This document shows, piece after piece, positions 24,467-33,116 of a DNA stretch of 64,000 bases. A model generated the notes under the pieces. It was not told the origin of the DNA. It did no database searches and saw only the letters and a program-made list of their open reading frames with translations. Each line of letters opens with the position of its first letter. The first letter of the stretch is position 1. The stretch is from Streptomyces sp. STR69 (GTDB lineage: Bacteria; Actinomycetota; Actinomycetes; Streptomycetales; Streptomycetaceae). The position numbers were made by a program, and so were the translations under genes. The DNA lies in the NCBI RefSeq assembly GCF_024519455.1, contig NZ_JALJRY010000010.1, forward strand, positions 186,001-250,000, read 5' to 3'.

Positions 24467-24504
24467 TGAGAGCTGGCTCTCATTAAGGTAGAGGGCTGAC
24501 TCTC
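24467..24504. promoter_or_regulatory. Tandem TetR-type palindromes upstream of hydrolase
   Basis: TGAGAGCTGGCTCTCA (24467-24482) is a perfect palindrome around a TG centre. A second copy with one altered pair, GAGGGC-TG-ACTCTC, lies at 24491-24504, 23 bp downstream. A third half-copy, CACTCTCATGA, lies near 24517. They cover the likely promoter of the hydrolase gene, so a repressor is expected, but no TetR gene is next to it. Confidence 0.6.
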
Positions 24505-24636
24505 TTTATGCAAGTTCACTCTCATGATGAGGGTTGGATATTGGTCGGGGTGATGTTGGTGATGTGCGAACGCTCCCGGGGTTCGATGACAAGTACTGGG
24601 TGAGACCGTCGTCCGGCGGTCGGGAACGGAGGCTCG

Positions 24637-25296
24637 GTGAAACCGGATGGACCGGGCAACCGGCGACGTGGCAGCCGTCGACACCGCGACAGCGATCAGC
24701 ACAGCGGTGATCGTGCCGAACACGGCGACAGCGAAGCGCAGTTGACGCGTTCAGCGCGTGGCGACTCGGCGGCCTTCACTCACCTTGTGAAGGCGCACTC
24801 GGCCGCCTTGTACGGCTATTTCGCTCGGCGTATGCCCACCGCGGCGGAGGATCTGCTTTCCGAGACCTGGTTGCAGGCGTTCGCCGCGCGGCGCACGTTC
24901 GACCCCGCGCGGGGTTCGGCCCGGGGCTGGCTGTTCGGGGTGGCGCACAACGTGCTGGCCCAGTATCTGCGGCGGACGGGACGGCAGGAGCCCACAACCG
25001 GACCGGAGGTCGTCGACCCCTGGCAGGTGGTGGACCAGCGGCTCGACGCCGCCGCCATGGCTCCCGCACTGCGCCGGGCGCTGGCCGAACTGCCGCCCGA
25101 CGAGCGGGAGTTGCTGCTCCTGATCAGCTGGGAGCAGCTCACCCCGGCCGAGGCCGCCGCCGTCGTGGGGATCCCGGCCGGCACCGCGCGTTCGCGGCTG
25201 CACCGGGCCCGGGGCCGGCTCCGCGACCGGCTCGCGGTGCCCCGGCAGACCGGACCGACGGGACGGAACCTGACCGCGACCGGAGATCTCGCATGA
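24637..25296 (+). CDS. ECF-type RNA polymerase sigma factor
   Basis: Sigma-70 family protein (219 aa). Region 2 has FTHLVKAHSAALYGYFARR and AEDLLSETWLQAFAARRTFD near residues 47-90, and the helix-turn-helix of region 4 has LTPAEAAAVVGIPAGTARSRLHRARGRL near residues 168-195. GTG 24637 has GGAGG 7 bases upstream; the first 35 residues are polar and may be unstructured. Its stop overlaps the next start (ATGA), and the next product is a membrane protein that probably sequesters it. The promoter it reads is not evident in the window. Confidence 0.9.
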   Translation: MKPDGPGNRRRGSRRHRDSDQHSGDRAEHGDSEAQLTRSARGDSAAFTHLVKAHSAALYGYFARRMPTAAEDLLSETWLQAFAARRTFDPARGSARGWLFGVAHNVLAQYLRRTGRQEPTTGPEVVDPWQVVDQRLDAAAMAPALRRALAELPPDERELLLLISWEQLTPAEAAAVVGIPAGTARSRLHRARGRLRDRLAVPRQTGPTGRNLTATGDLA

Positions 25297-26249
25297 CCGT
25301 GTACGACGACACCGAGGAGAACGGTATGAACGAGCGCAACGCACTTCTGGACTTCCCCGGCGCCGATCAACTGGCGAGCGCCGGGCTGGTCGAGCCGCTG
25401 TCGGAGCAGGCGCTGGCCAGGGTGCTGACGGAGGTCGAGGCGGCCGTGGCTACGGCGGGGGCGACGGCGCCCACGGGTGGTACGGGTCGGGTCGGGCCGG
25501 CCGCGGGCGGTGGCACCGTGACGTCCATCCGGGGTCCGTCCCGGCGTCGGCGGGTCCTGATCGGGATGCTCGCCACGGCCGCGGTCGCGGCCGGCGTGGT
25601 GACGTACACGCACCCCGGCACGACCCCGTCGAACGCCGGCACACACAGCGGGGCGCGCGCGGACACCGCCGCCGTCTTCCTGGACGACATCTCCACGGTG
25701 GCCGCCACCCAGTCGGCCGCCACGGGGAAGTACTGGAAGAGCCACACGACGATCGCGGACAGGTACATCTCGCAGTCCATGCGGGAGTACATCGTCACCA
25801 ACGGCAAGGCCGCCACGAAGGGGAAGCGGCCCGACTGGCAGTTCGGGCCGAAGGACCTCGACTGGAAGGGCCTGGAGCAACTGACCACCGACCCGGCCCA
25901 GTTGCTCGCGCTGCTGCAGACTCCGCCGCGGCCCAAGAGCATCTCGCCCTTCGACCAGGCGGCCACCCTGCTCTGTGACTCACCGGCCGGTCCGAAGCTG
26001 CGGGCCGGGCTCTTCAAGGCGATGGCCGGGCTCAAGGCCGTCAAGCTGGTCGGCCAGGTCAAGGACAGCACCGGGCGCGGCGGTACGGCCGTTGAGTACG
26101 CGGAGGCCAAGAGCGTCGGCCGGGTGATCGTCGACCCGAAGACCAGCGCGATCCTGGAGTACACCTTCACGTGGACCGCCGGGCCCAGCAAGGGCAAGGT
26201 CACCCGCTACACGGTCCTGTCGTCGGGCTTCACCGACAAGATCGGCTGA
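25293..26249 (+). CDS. CU044_5270-type membrane protein, putative anti-sigma partner
   Basis: Single-pass membrane protein (318 aa) coupled by ATGA to the ECF sigma gene. A cytoplasmic part of about 85 residues is followed by one membrane helix (RRRVLIGMLATAAVAAGVV near residues 85-103) and an exported domain. The exported part has an aromatic-rich YWKSHTTIADRY stretch and a C-terminal beta domain (GRVIVDPKTSAILEYTFTW) like the CU044_5270 family often found after sigma genes. It lacks the HxxxCxxC zinc motif of RsrA-type anti-sigmas. Sigma sequestration is therefore inferred from the gene pair. Confidence 0.78.
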   Translation: MTVYDDTEENGMNERNALLDFPGADQLASAGLVEPLSEQALARVLTEVEAAVATAGATAPTGGTGRVGPAAGGGTVTSIRGPSRRRRVLIGMLATAAVAAGVVTYTHPGTTPSNAGTHSGARADTAAVFLDDISTVAATQSAATGKYWKSHTTIADRYISQSMREYIVTNGKAATKGKRPDWQFGPKDLDWKGLEQLTTDPAQLLALLQTPPRPKSISPFDQAATLLCDSPAGPKLRAGLFKAMAGLKAVKLVGQVKDSTGRGGTAVEYAEAKSVGRVIVDPKTSAILEYTFTWTAGPSKGKVTRYTVLSSGFTDKIG

Positions 26250-26255
26250 CGGAGA

Positions 26256-26293
26256 GGACAGGCGGGGGACCATTCAACTCCCCCGTCTGTCCT
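26256..26293. terminator. Hairpin terminator after the sigma/membrane pair
   Basis: Starts 6 bp after the stop. AGGACAG on the left pairs with CTGTCCT on the right, extended by GGGG/CCCC with one mismatch; the loop holds an AT-rich CATTCAA. Confidence 0.65.
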
Positions 26294-26420
26294 GCCCTTG
26301 AGGATGACGTCATGGCTCGGCACCCCGTCGAGACGGGTGAGAAAGCCGACGCCGCAGGCGCTGTGGTCGAGGGCGGGGTCGTACAGCCCGAAGGTGCGCT
26401 GATCCAAGTGCGGGTCCTGT
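26294..26420 (-). pseudogene. Remnant of a glutamate synthase-like (class II amidotransferase) N-terminus
   Basis: About 40 codons on the minus strand resemble the N-terminus of GltB-like proteins: FGLYDPALDHSACGVGF, then a segment ending SHDVILKG. The Cys of ACGVGF corresponds to the N-terminal nucleophile exposed by processing in that family. The match stops at the terminator of the neighbouring operon, after which the frame runs into unrelated sequence. There is no clear start or ribosome site. It is best read as a fragment of a longer gene left by rearrangement. Confidence 0.5.
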
Positions 26421-26624
26421 GCGCGGGTTCCGGCTGGGAGTACCTCCCCGGCCCTTGGGGGCAGGGTAATCGGATGATCAAAAGTCGGCAGTGGATCGGC
26501 ATCTCGACGGTCTGCCCCGCGCGGCTGCCGTAACGTTCCGTCAACTCCAGCAGACAGGTGTGACTGGATTTCAGCGGCTGTGCGCGCCGACGTCCGACGT
26601 CCCCCCTCACAGCCCGGGGGGAAC
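26421..26624. other. Leader region of the PKD/repeat protein gene
   Basis: About 200 bp without a supported gene, upstream of the secreted protein. GGGGGGA lies just before the ATG at 26625. No strong operator was recognised. Confidence 0.35.
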
Positions 26625-29489
26625 ATGTCCATGCGCCGCAGACGACTGATCGTGAGATCCATAGCCGTCCTCTCCGTGCTGATCGGCGGTCTCGGCACCG
26701 GCATCGCCCACGCCGATGCGGGCACAGCGCTGTACGTCGACGACGACGCCGTCGGCTGCAGCGACACCGGACCCGGTACATCGGCGGAGCCCTTCTGCCA
26801 GATCCAGCCGGCCGCGGACGCGGCGGCGCCCGGGGACACCGTCCATGTGGCGCGGAACACGACGCAGTACGCCCCGGTGACCGTCGCGTCGGTCGGCACC
26901 GCGGACGCGCCCGTCACCTTCGTCGCGGTTCCCGGCGACAGCCAGACCGCCACCGGCACCGTCGTCCTGAGCAGGACCTCCGCACCGGCGGTGACCTTTT
27001 CCGGCGCCCAGTACGTCGACGTGAGCGGGTTCAACTTCTCGTCGGGCGGGGCGAACACCCTGGTGGTCTCCCGGTCCCGGCACATCAGCTACGACACGGG
27101 CTGGATCGCTACGGCACAGTCGGCCCCCGGCGTCGCCCGGACGGTCACCGTCGATGGAGCGTCCTCCGGCATCTCGCTCACCCGGCTGCACATCGCGTCC
27201 GAGTCCGGTGGCCAGGCCTTCGCGAGCGCGGCCGGAGCCCGGGACATCACGCTGGCCGACGACGACGTTCAGCTCGGCGGAGGCGTCACGGCCGTAGGCA
27301 CCACGGGCCTCCACCTGGCGGGCGACACCATCGAGACGGTGTGCGGCAACGCCGTCAGCCTGACCGACGGCAGCTCCGGGACGGTGGAGAACACCGTCGC
27401 GGTCCCCGACACATCGGCCTCCTGCGCGGACAGCGGCACCCCCGCCGAGATCACGGTGGACGCCTCCTCCGCGTCCCAGGTCACCGCGGATTACAACGCG
27501 GTCAACCCCCGCTCGACCGGAACCGACTACGACTGGGCCGGCACCGCGTACGCGACCCGGCAGACCTTCCTGACTGGCACCGGCCAGGGAGCCCACGACC
27601 TGGACCAGACGGACGTGACGCTCACCACCACGTCCGGCCTGCCCACGGAACAGTCGCCGCTGATCGACTCGGCGGACGCGGACGCGCCCGGTGAGCTCCC
27701 GACCGACCTCCACGGCGCACAGCGGGTCGACGACCCGCTCGTCGCCGACACCGGCACGGGCGCCGGCGACTACGACCGGGGCGCGACCGAGGTCCAGGAC
27801 CCGCTGTACGTGGCGACACCCAACCGCTCGTCCACGGACGTGTACGTCGGTGTGCCGGTGACCTTCAAGGCCGGTTTCACCAACCCGTGGTCGGACTCCC
27901 TCGACGGCTACAGCTACACCTTCGACTTCGGGGACGGCACGACTGCCACGTCCACCACCGGCTCGGCCACCCACACGTACACGCAGCCCACCACCGGCAC
28001 CAACATCTACGCCACGGTCACGACGTACCGGCCGGACGGCACCGAACTGGGCGTCGCGAGCGGTTCCTTCTTCCCCGTCCGTCCGCTGCCGTCGCTGACC
28101 GGAAGCCTCGGCTGCGACACCGCCCCCGCCCTCCCGGACGCCGCCAGTTGCAACTTCACCGCCTCAGGGTTCAGCGGCTACCCGATCACCAGTGACCGGG
28201 TCACCTTCGGCGACGGCTCGGCGGCCGTCTCCGTGACGGGTTCCGAGGGCTTCGTCCAGCACACGTACATCGCCGCCGGCACCTACACCGTCACCCAGCA
28301 GCTCACCGACTCCGACGGGCGAACCGCCACCGACACCACCCGCACCACGGTCGGCCCGGCCTACGTCGCCACCGGCCCGACGCGGGTCCTGGACACCCGC
28401 ACCGGCACCGGCGCCGCCAAGCGGCAGGTGGGTCCCGGGGGCGTGGTCCGCCTCAAGGTTCTCGGCGTCGGCGGCATCCCGGCCTCCGGGGTGACCGCGG
28501 TCACCATGAACGTCACCGACACCGCCGCCACCGCGAGCAGCTACGTCACGGTGTACCCGGACGGTACGAGCCGCCCGACGGCCTCCGACCTCGACTTCGC
28601 CGCCGGGCGGACCAACCCGAACCTGGTCACGGTCCGGGTGGGCGCGGACGGCTATGTCGACCTGTACAACGCCCACGGCGACGTGGACCTCATCGCCGAC
28701 ACCCAGGGCTACTTCACGACCAAGGCCGGCACGAGCGGCGCCGGCCTGAGCGACCTCGCACCCGTCACCCCGACGCGGGTCCTGGACACCCGCTACGGCA
28801 CCGGTGCCGCCAAGGGCGAGGTCACGCCGGGCAGTACGACGACGATCACCCTGCCCAAGGAGGGACAGGGGACGGGCACCGCCGGCGCCGTCCTCAACGT
28901 CACCGTGACCGGAGGCACCGGCGGCGGAGTGGTCACCGTCTACTGCGGCAGCCGCCCGAGCACGTCGAACCTCAACTACCGCACCGGGCAGACCGTTTCC
29001 AATCTGGTCGTGACGAAGGTGTGCAGCGGTGGCAAGGTCCAGATCTACAACAGCGGTGGACACGTCCACCTGATCGCCGACCTCCAGGGCCTCTACGTCA
29101 GCTCTGCCGACGGCACCTCCCCTGCGGGCAGCCCCTTCGTGCCGGTCGACCCGACCCGCTTCCTCGACACCCGCAACGGCACGGGCGCCCAGGCGAAGGT
29201 GCTGGGCGCGAACGGCACCCTGACCGTGAAGGTCGCCGGTGTCGCGGGCATCCCGGCCGACCCGACCGCCGTGCTGGTCAACCTCACCGGTGTCGGCCCG
29301 ACCACCGGCACCCACCTCACCGCCTACGGCGCCGGCGGCCTGCCGAACGTGTCCAACGACAACCTCACCGCCGGCGAGACCCGACCGGTCCTCGCCGTGG
29401 TCCCCGTGGACGCCGACGGCGACATCCACATCCACAACTCGAACGGAACGGTCGACGTCGTCGCCGACCTGGCGGGCTACATCCGCTGA
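26625..29489 (+). CDS. Secreted multidomain protein: beta-helix-like region, two PKD domains, three VLDTR repeats
   Basis: Large exported protein (954 aa). A basic n-region and hydrophobic core lead to a signal peptidase site near AHADA (residue 31). Residues 35-390 form a repetitive beta-rich part beginning ALYVDDDAVGCSDTGPGTS, as in beta-helix proteins. Two PKD domains follow (about 405-480, marker FDFGDGT; and 505-575, marker VTFGDGS). Three repeats of about 130 residues then start at roughly 584, 715 and 842, each opening with PTRxLDTRxGTGA and ending with LIADxQGY-like segments. The repeats are common at C-termini of secreted Streptomyces proteins and probably bind a surface or polysaccharide. 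No catalytic site was identified. Confidence 0.82.
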   Translation: MSMRRRRLIVRSIAVLSVLIGGLGTGIAHADAGTALYVDDDAVGCSDTGPGTSAEPFCQIQPAADAAAPGDTVHVARNTTQYAPVTVASVGTADAPVTFVAVPGDSQTATGTVVLSRTSAPAVTFSGAQYVDVSGFNFSSGGANTLVVSRSRHISYDTGWIATAQSAPGVARTVTVDGASSGISLTRLHIASESGGQAFASAAGARDITLADDDVQLGGGVTAVGTTGLHLAGDTIETVCGNAVSLTDGSSGTVENTVAVPDTSASCADSGTPAEITVDASSASQVTADYNAVNPRSTGTDYDWAGTAYATRQTFLTGTGQGAHDLDQTDVTLTTTSGLPTEQSPLIDSADADAPGELPTDLHGAQRVDDPLVADTGTGAGDYDRGATEVQDPLYVATPNRSSTDVYVGVPVTFKAGFTNPWSDSLDGYSYTFDFGDGTTATSTTGSATHTYTQPTTGTNIYATVTTYRPDGTELGVASGSFFPVRPLPSLTGSLGCDTAPALPDAASCNFTASGFSGYPITSDRVTFGDGSAAVSVTGSEGFVQHTYIAAGTYTVTQQLTDSDGRTATDTTRTTVGPAYVATGPTRVLDTRTGTGAAKRQVGPGGVVRLKVLGVGGIPASGVTAVTMNVTDTAATASSYVTVYPDGTSRPTASDLDFAAGRTNPNLVTVRVGADGYVDLYNAHGDVDLIADTQGYFTTKAGTSGAGLSDLAPVTPTRVLDTRYGTGAAKGEVTPGSTTTITLPKEGQGTGTAGAVLNVTVTGGTGGGVVTVYCGSRPSTSNLNYRTGQTVSNLVVTKVCSGGKVQIYNSGGHVHLIADLQGLYVSSADGTSPAGSPFVPVDPTRFLDTRNGTGAQAKVLGANGTLTVKVAGVAGIPADPTAVLVNLTGVGPTTGTHLTAYGAGGLPNVSNDNLTAGETRPVLAVVPVDADGDIHIHNSNGTVDVVADLAGYIR

Positions 29490-29504
29490 CCGCGAACCCG
29501 CGCG

Positions 29505-29720
29505 CTACCGCACCGTCGCCTTGAGACTCACCTCGATGTTCACCCGGGTGGCGTTCGAGTTCGGGCACACCTCGTGCGTGGCCTTGACCAACTGCTCGGC
29601 GGTGGACCGGTCCAGGCCGGGGAGGCGGGCGGTCAGGGTGACGGCGAGGAGTTCGTCCAACACGCCGTCGAGGGAGCCCCTGCCAGGGGCAGGCGGCCGG
29701 CAGGTGGGGGACGAGACCAT
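29505..29720 (-). pseudogene. Truncated Ohr/OsmC-family peroxidase, C-terminal remnant
   Basis: The minus-strand frame ending at TAG 29505 encodes the last ~50 residues of an organic hydroperoxide resistance protein. AVTLTARLPGLDRSTAEQLV is followed by the resolving-Cys motif HEVCPNSNATR and the terminal NIEVSL. The first two thirds of the protein, including the peroxidatic Cys, are absent. The frame instead opens with about 20 unrelated residues from ATG 29720. It cannot be an active peroxidase and lies between two intact genes, so it is a deletion remnant. Confidence 0.7.
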
Positions 29721-29725
29721 CGTCT

Positions 29726-30898
29726 CTACTTCGCCCCGGCGGCGCAGAGTTCGGTGTCGATCAGTGCGTTCTGCGCCGCCTCCGTGGACAGGTCGGACGC
29801 TCCGTCTCCCGTCGCCTCCAGGACGACGGTCCGGCGGCCGTCCGCGCTGACCCCGTCGCGGGTGGTGTAGCCCATCAGGTCGCCGGCGTGGCTGTAGTAG
29901 ACGCCGCCGCAGGTCAGGGGGATCTCCATCAGGCCCAGGCCATAGCGGACGCCGGGCCAGACGGGGTCGAGGGAGGCGGCTCGTACCGTCGTCTTCATCT
30001 CGGCGAGTTGGGCCGGGCGCAGCAGCTTGCCGCCCAGCAGCGCCGAGAAGAAGCGGGTCAGGTCGGCGGTCGTGCTGATCATGGCGCCGGCCGAACCGGC
30101 GGCCGTCGGGTTGAGGTCGGTGACGTCGATGGTCGGGCCGGAGTCGCCGAAGTCGGAGTAGCCGTGCAGGTGTTGGCCGGGGATACGGGACGAGGTGTCG
30201 GGCGCGGAGGTGTCGCGCAGGCCCAGCGGGCGGATGATGCGCCGGGTCACCTCCTGCTGCCAGGTGTGGCCGGTGGCCTTCTGGACGATCATTCCGGCGA
30301 GGATGTAGTTCGTGTTGGAGTACTCCCAGTCGGTGCCGGGCGCGAAGTCCGGGGCGTGCCGCATCGCGATGCCCACGAGCCGGCGCGGGGTCCACGTGGT
30401 GTACCGGTCGGCCTCGAAGTCCGCCACCGTGCTGATCGCCGGGAAGTCGGCCGTGTAGTTGAACAGCCCGCTGGTGTGGTTCAGCAACTGCCTTACCGTG
30501 ATGGCATTTCCGTCGTTGCCGTTCCCCGACACCACGCCGGGCAGCCAGTGTTCGACGGTGTCGTCCAGCGACACCCGTCCCTCGCCGACCAGTTGGAGCA
30601 GCACCGTCGAGACGAAGGTCTTGGTGCTGCTGGCGATCCGGAACTTGTCGGTGGCGCGGGCCGCCCGCCCCGTCGCGATGTCGGACACCCCGGTGGTGGC
30701 GGTGTGGCGACGCCCGTCCGGGCCCGTCGACTGGGCTACGACCGCGACGGTTCCCGTCTTCTGGATGGCGTCCACGCTCCGCTGGAGCGTGCGCTGCCGG
30801 GACTCCGTGGCGTTCCCCGTGGCGCTCGCGGCGGGTGCCGCGAGGCCGAGGCCGAGTGCGGCCAGTGCGGCTACAGCGGTGAGGTGACGGAGCGTCAT
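29726..30898 (-). CDS. Secreted serine hydrolase (beta-lactamase/DD-carboxypeptidase class C fold)
   Basis: Exported penicillin-recognising enzyme (390 aa) of the class C beta-lactamase/esterase/DD-peptidase family. The signal peptide ends near ASA (residue 26). The active-site SxxK is SSTK at residues 90-93, and the YxN motif is YSN at 193-195 in WEYSNTNYILAG. A late HAGDLMGY segment takes the place of the KTG box. ATG 30898 follows GGGAGG. Members cleave D-Ala-D-Ala peptides, beta-lactams or esters. Upstream is a 16-bp inverted repeat identical to one before the ABC exporter at 33.2 kb, which places it in the adjacent two-component regulon. Confidence 0.88.
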   Translation of the reverse strand: MTLRHLTAVAALAALGLGLAAPAASATGNATESRQRTLQRSVDAIQKTGTVAVVAQSTGPDGRRHTATTGVSDIATGRAARATDKFRIASSTKTFVSTVLLQLVGEGRVSLDDTVEHWLPGVVSGNGNDGNAITVRQLLNHTSGLFNYTADFPAISTVADFEADRYTTWTPRRLVGIAMRHAPDFAPGTDWEYSNTNYILAGMIVQKATGHTWQQEVTRRIIRPLGLRDTSAPDTSSRIPGQHLHGYSDFGDSGPTIDVTDLNPTAAGSAGAMISTTADLTRFFSALLGGKLLRPAQLAEMKTTVRAASLDPVWPGVRYGLGLMEIPLTCGGVYYSHAGDLMGYTTRDGVSADGRRTVVLEATGDGASDLSTEAAQNALIDTELCAAGAK

Positions 30899-30956
30899 GA
30901 TGGGTTGCCTCCCTGGGAGTTGGCGGTTCGGAACACCGGCTTGCGGTGTGTTCACC

Positions 30957-31024
30957 AACCTAGGGAGACGGCACGCGGTGATCGATCCAGCCCGCGGGCC
31001 GGTCCGCTGTACAGCCTGCTGTAC
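30957..31024 (-). promoter_or_regulatory. Two-component-regulated promoter of the serine hydrolase
   Basis: GTACAGCCTGCTGTAC (31009-31024) is a perfect inverted repeat (GTACAG/CTGTAC). The minus-strand -10 is TAGGTT (30962-30957), and 46 bases separate it from the repeat. The matching -35 is weak (TCGATC), as for an activator-dependent promoter. The same 16-mer lies 47 bases from a -10 at 33180. Confidence 0.75.
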
Positions 31025-31044
31025 CAAGGGACCTGGGGACGACC

Positions 31045-31704
31045 TCAGGTCTGCCGGCGTAGGTCCTCCAGATAGCGCAGGACCGCCGCGACCCGGCGGT
31101 CGACCTGGTCCGTCGGGGACAGGTCGAGCTTGGCGAAGATGCTGCGGATGTGTTTGTGGACGGCGCCGTCGGTGACGACGAGCCTCTCTGCGATGGCGGA
31201 GTTGCCCAACCCCTCGGCCATCAGGGCGAGTACGTCGCGTTCGCGGGGGCTGAGCCGTTCCAGGCGGGTGTCCTGGCGGGAGCGGGTGAAGAGCTGGGCG
31301 ACGACCTCGGGGTCGATGGCGGTGCCCCCGGCCGCGACCCGGTGCAGCGCGTCCAGGAACTCCTCGACCCGGCCCACCCGTTCCTTGAGGAGATAGCCGA
31401 GCCCGTTCACGCCGCCGCCGAGCAGCTCGGTGGCGAAGCTCTGCTCGACGTAGGCCGACAGGACGAGCACCGCCAGGTCGGGGCGCCGACGCCGGGCCTC
31501 GACCGCGGCGACGATGCCCTCGTCGGTGTGGGTCGGCGGCATCCGTACGTCGAGGATGGCGACGTCCGGTTTGTGCAGCTCGATGGCGTCCAGGGCCTCG
31601 TCCGGGGTGCCCGCGGTGGCCACCACGTCCAGCCCCTCGGCGCGCAGCAGCAGGGCGAGGCCCTCGCGCAGCAAGGGGTCGTCCTCGGCGATCACGATCC
31701 GCAT
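31045..31704 (-). CDS. NarL/LuxR-family response regulator
   Basis: Two-domain response regulator (219 aa). The receiver has MRIVIAEDDPLLREGL with the acidic pocket, the phospho-acceptor Asp in DVAILDVRMP near residue 54, and the conserved Lys in LLKERV near residue 105. The C-terminal LuxR helix-turn-helix is LSPRERDVLALMAEGLGNSA near residues 152-171. ATG 31704 has GGAG upstream; GTG 31716 is an alternative. It follows the histidine kinase gene by 61 bp. Its most likely targets are the two identical 16-bp repeats at 31009 and 33117, one in front of each neighbouring operon. Confidence 0.92.
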   Translation of the reverse strand: MRIVIAEDDPLLREGLALLLRAEGLDVVATAGTPDEALDAIELHKPDVAILDVRMPPTHTDEGIVAAVEARRRRPDLAVLVLSAYVEQSFATELLGGGVNGLGYLLKERVGRVEEFLDALHRVAAGGTAIDPEVVAQLFTRSRQDTRLERLSPRERDVLALMAEGLGNSAIAERLVVTDGAVHKHIRSIFAKLDLSPTDQVDRRVAAVLRYLEDLRRQT

Positions 31705-31765
31705 GTCAGGCTCCACAGCTCAAGTTCCGCATGTCCGGCTCACTTTGCTCGTCACGATTCTCGGC

Positions 31766-33064
31766 TCACGCACCACGGGGAAGATCCACCGTCAGTACGG
31801 TCGGACCGCCCGGCGGACTGGTCAGGGTGAGACCGCCGTCGTGCGCCGCGATCCGGCGGCGGATGCCGGTCAGGCCCGAGCCGCCCTCGGCGTCGGCACC
31901 GCCCCGGCCGTCGTCCTCGACGCGCAGTAGCAGTCGGCCGCCACTCCCGCGTGCCGTCACCGTCGCGTGCCGGGCGCCGCTGTGCTTGGCGATGTTGGTC
32001 AGCGCCTCGGCGACGACGAAGTAGGCGGTCGCCTCGACGGAGGCGGCACAGCGTTCGGGCACGTCCACGTCGATCCGGCACGGCACCGCGCAGTCCGCGG
32101 CGAGACCGGACAGCGCGCCCGCGAGGCCCCGGTCGGCCAGCACCGGCGGCAGGATGCCGCGCGCGACCGTGCGCAGTTCGGCCAGCGCCTGTTCGGCGGC
32201 GGACTGGGCGCGTTCGAGGAGTGCGTCGGCGCCGTCCGGGTCGCGGGCCACCATGCGGCGGGACGCCCCGATCAACACGGCCACGGAGACAAGGCGGTTC
32301 TGCGCGCCGTCGTGCAACGAGCGCTCGATGCGCCGGAGTTCGGTGGCGTGTGCGTCGAGGGCGGCGGCCCGGGTGGCGGTCAACTCCGCGACGCGCAGGG
32401 AGAGATCGACGTCGGGACCGGCCGCCAGGAGCCGCCGCCCGGGGTCGGACTGGAGCCGGGCCATGCCGGGCGTCAGCCCCAGGACGATGGCGATCCAGCC
32501 GACGCCCAGCAACGCCACGGCGAGGGCGTCCGGCCAGGTGTGCGCGTTGCCGACGCCCAGGGAGGTGGCCGTCGTGTTCGCGGGCATGAACGTCCAGTAC
32601 AGCGGAAAGGTGGTGTCCCGCACGGAGAGGACCGGCAGCAGGGCGCCGAGCAGCCCGAGCAGCAGGCCCACGGTGGCGTGCCGGACCAGCCAGCGCAGTT
32701 CGCGCCGGGTGGTGGCGTCGGCCAGGGCGAGCCGCAGCCGGACGGGCGGCGGCTCCGGGGCGACGACCTCGGGGCCCCGGCGGGCCAGCCGGTCGCGTTC
32801 CCGGCCGGCCAGGGAGTGCAGGGCGCGCAGCGGTGCGGGCGCCATGAGCAGCCCGACTCCCACGACACTCGTCGCGGCGGTGACGGCCAGCCACAGCGTC
32901 AACAGCACAGCGAGCACAGCCGTGTTGAGCCCGGAGACGAGCTGCGCGAGGGCCTGGCCCGCGCTGCGCAGGGTCCGTAGCGCGATGTGCCGGACGCTCT
33001 CGCGTGGGGCGGCTGCCCCGACACCGGCTGCCCCGCCACCGTCCTCGCTCATGCTCGCTGTCAT
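31766..33064 (-). CDS. Sensor histidine kinase, NarL-partner type (HisKA_3)
   Basis: Membrane kinase (432 aa). Four to five hydrophobic segments (including VLAVLLTLWLAVTAATSVVG near residue 50 and a later pair near 130 and 170) anchor it. The dimerisation/phospho-acceptor motif is RRIERSLHDGAQNRL near residue 247, with the His in LHDGAQ. The ATPase domain has AEALTNIAKHSGA (N box) and LRVEDDGRGG (G1). The start is ATG 33064 or 33052; neither has a strong ribosome site. It shares the minus strand with the response regulator, while a small membrane protein and ABC exporter are divergent. This layout is typical of cell-envelope stress systems. Confidence 0.9.
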   Translation of the reverse strand: MTASMSEDGGGAAGVGAAAPRESVRHIALRTLRSAGQALAQLVSGLNTAVLAVLLTLWLAVTAATSVVGVGLLMAPAPLRALHSLAGRERDRLARRGPEVVAPEPPPVRLRLALADATTRRELRWLVRHATVGLLLGLLGALLPVLSVRDTTFPLYWTFMPANTTATSLGVGNAHTWPDALAVALLGVGWIAIVLGLTPGMARLQSDPGRRLLAAGPDVDLSLRVAELTATRAAALDAHATELRRIERSLHDGAQNRLVSVAVLIGASRRMVARDPDGADALLERAQSAAEQALAELRTVARGILPPVLADRGLAGALSGLAADCAVPCRIDVDVPERCAASVEATAYFVVAEALTNIAKHSGARHATVTARGSGGRLLLRVEDDGRGGADAEGGSGLTGIRRRIAAHDGGLTLTSPPGGPTVLTVDLPRGA

Positions 33065-33116
33065 GCGAACGACCCTATGTCGTACGGCAGTTCCGCGCGG
33101 GCGTGGACCGGTAGGA

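Noticed and set aside
26311..26533. Plus-strand ORF from ATG 26311 downstream of the terminator
   Set aside because: Opposite to the glutamate synthase-like fragment. It has poor ribosome spacing and no domain, and the minus strand gives a recognisable motif.
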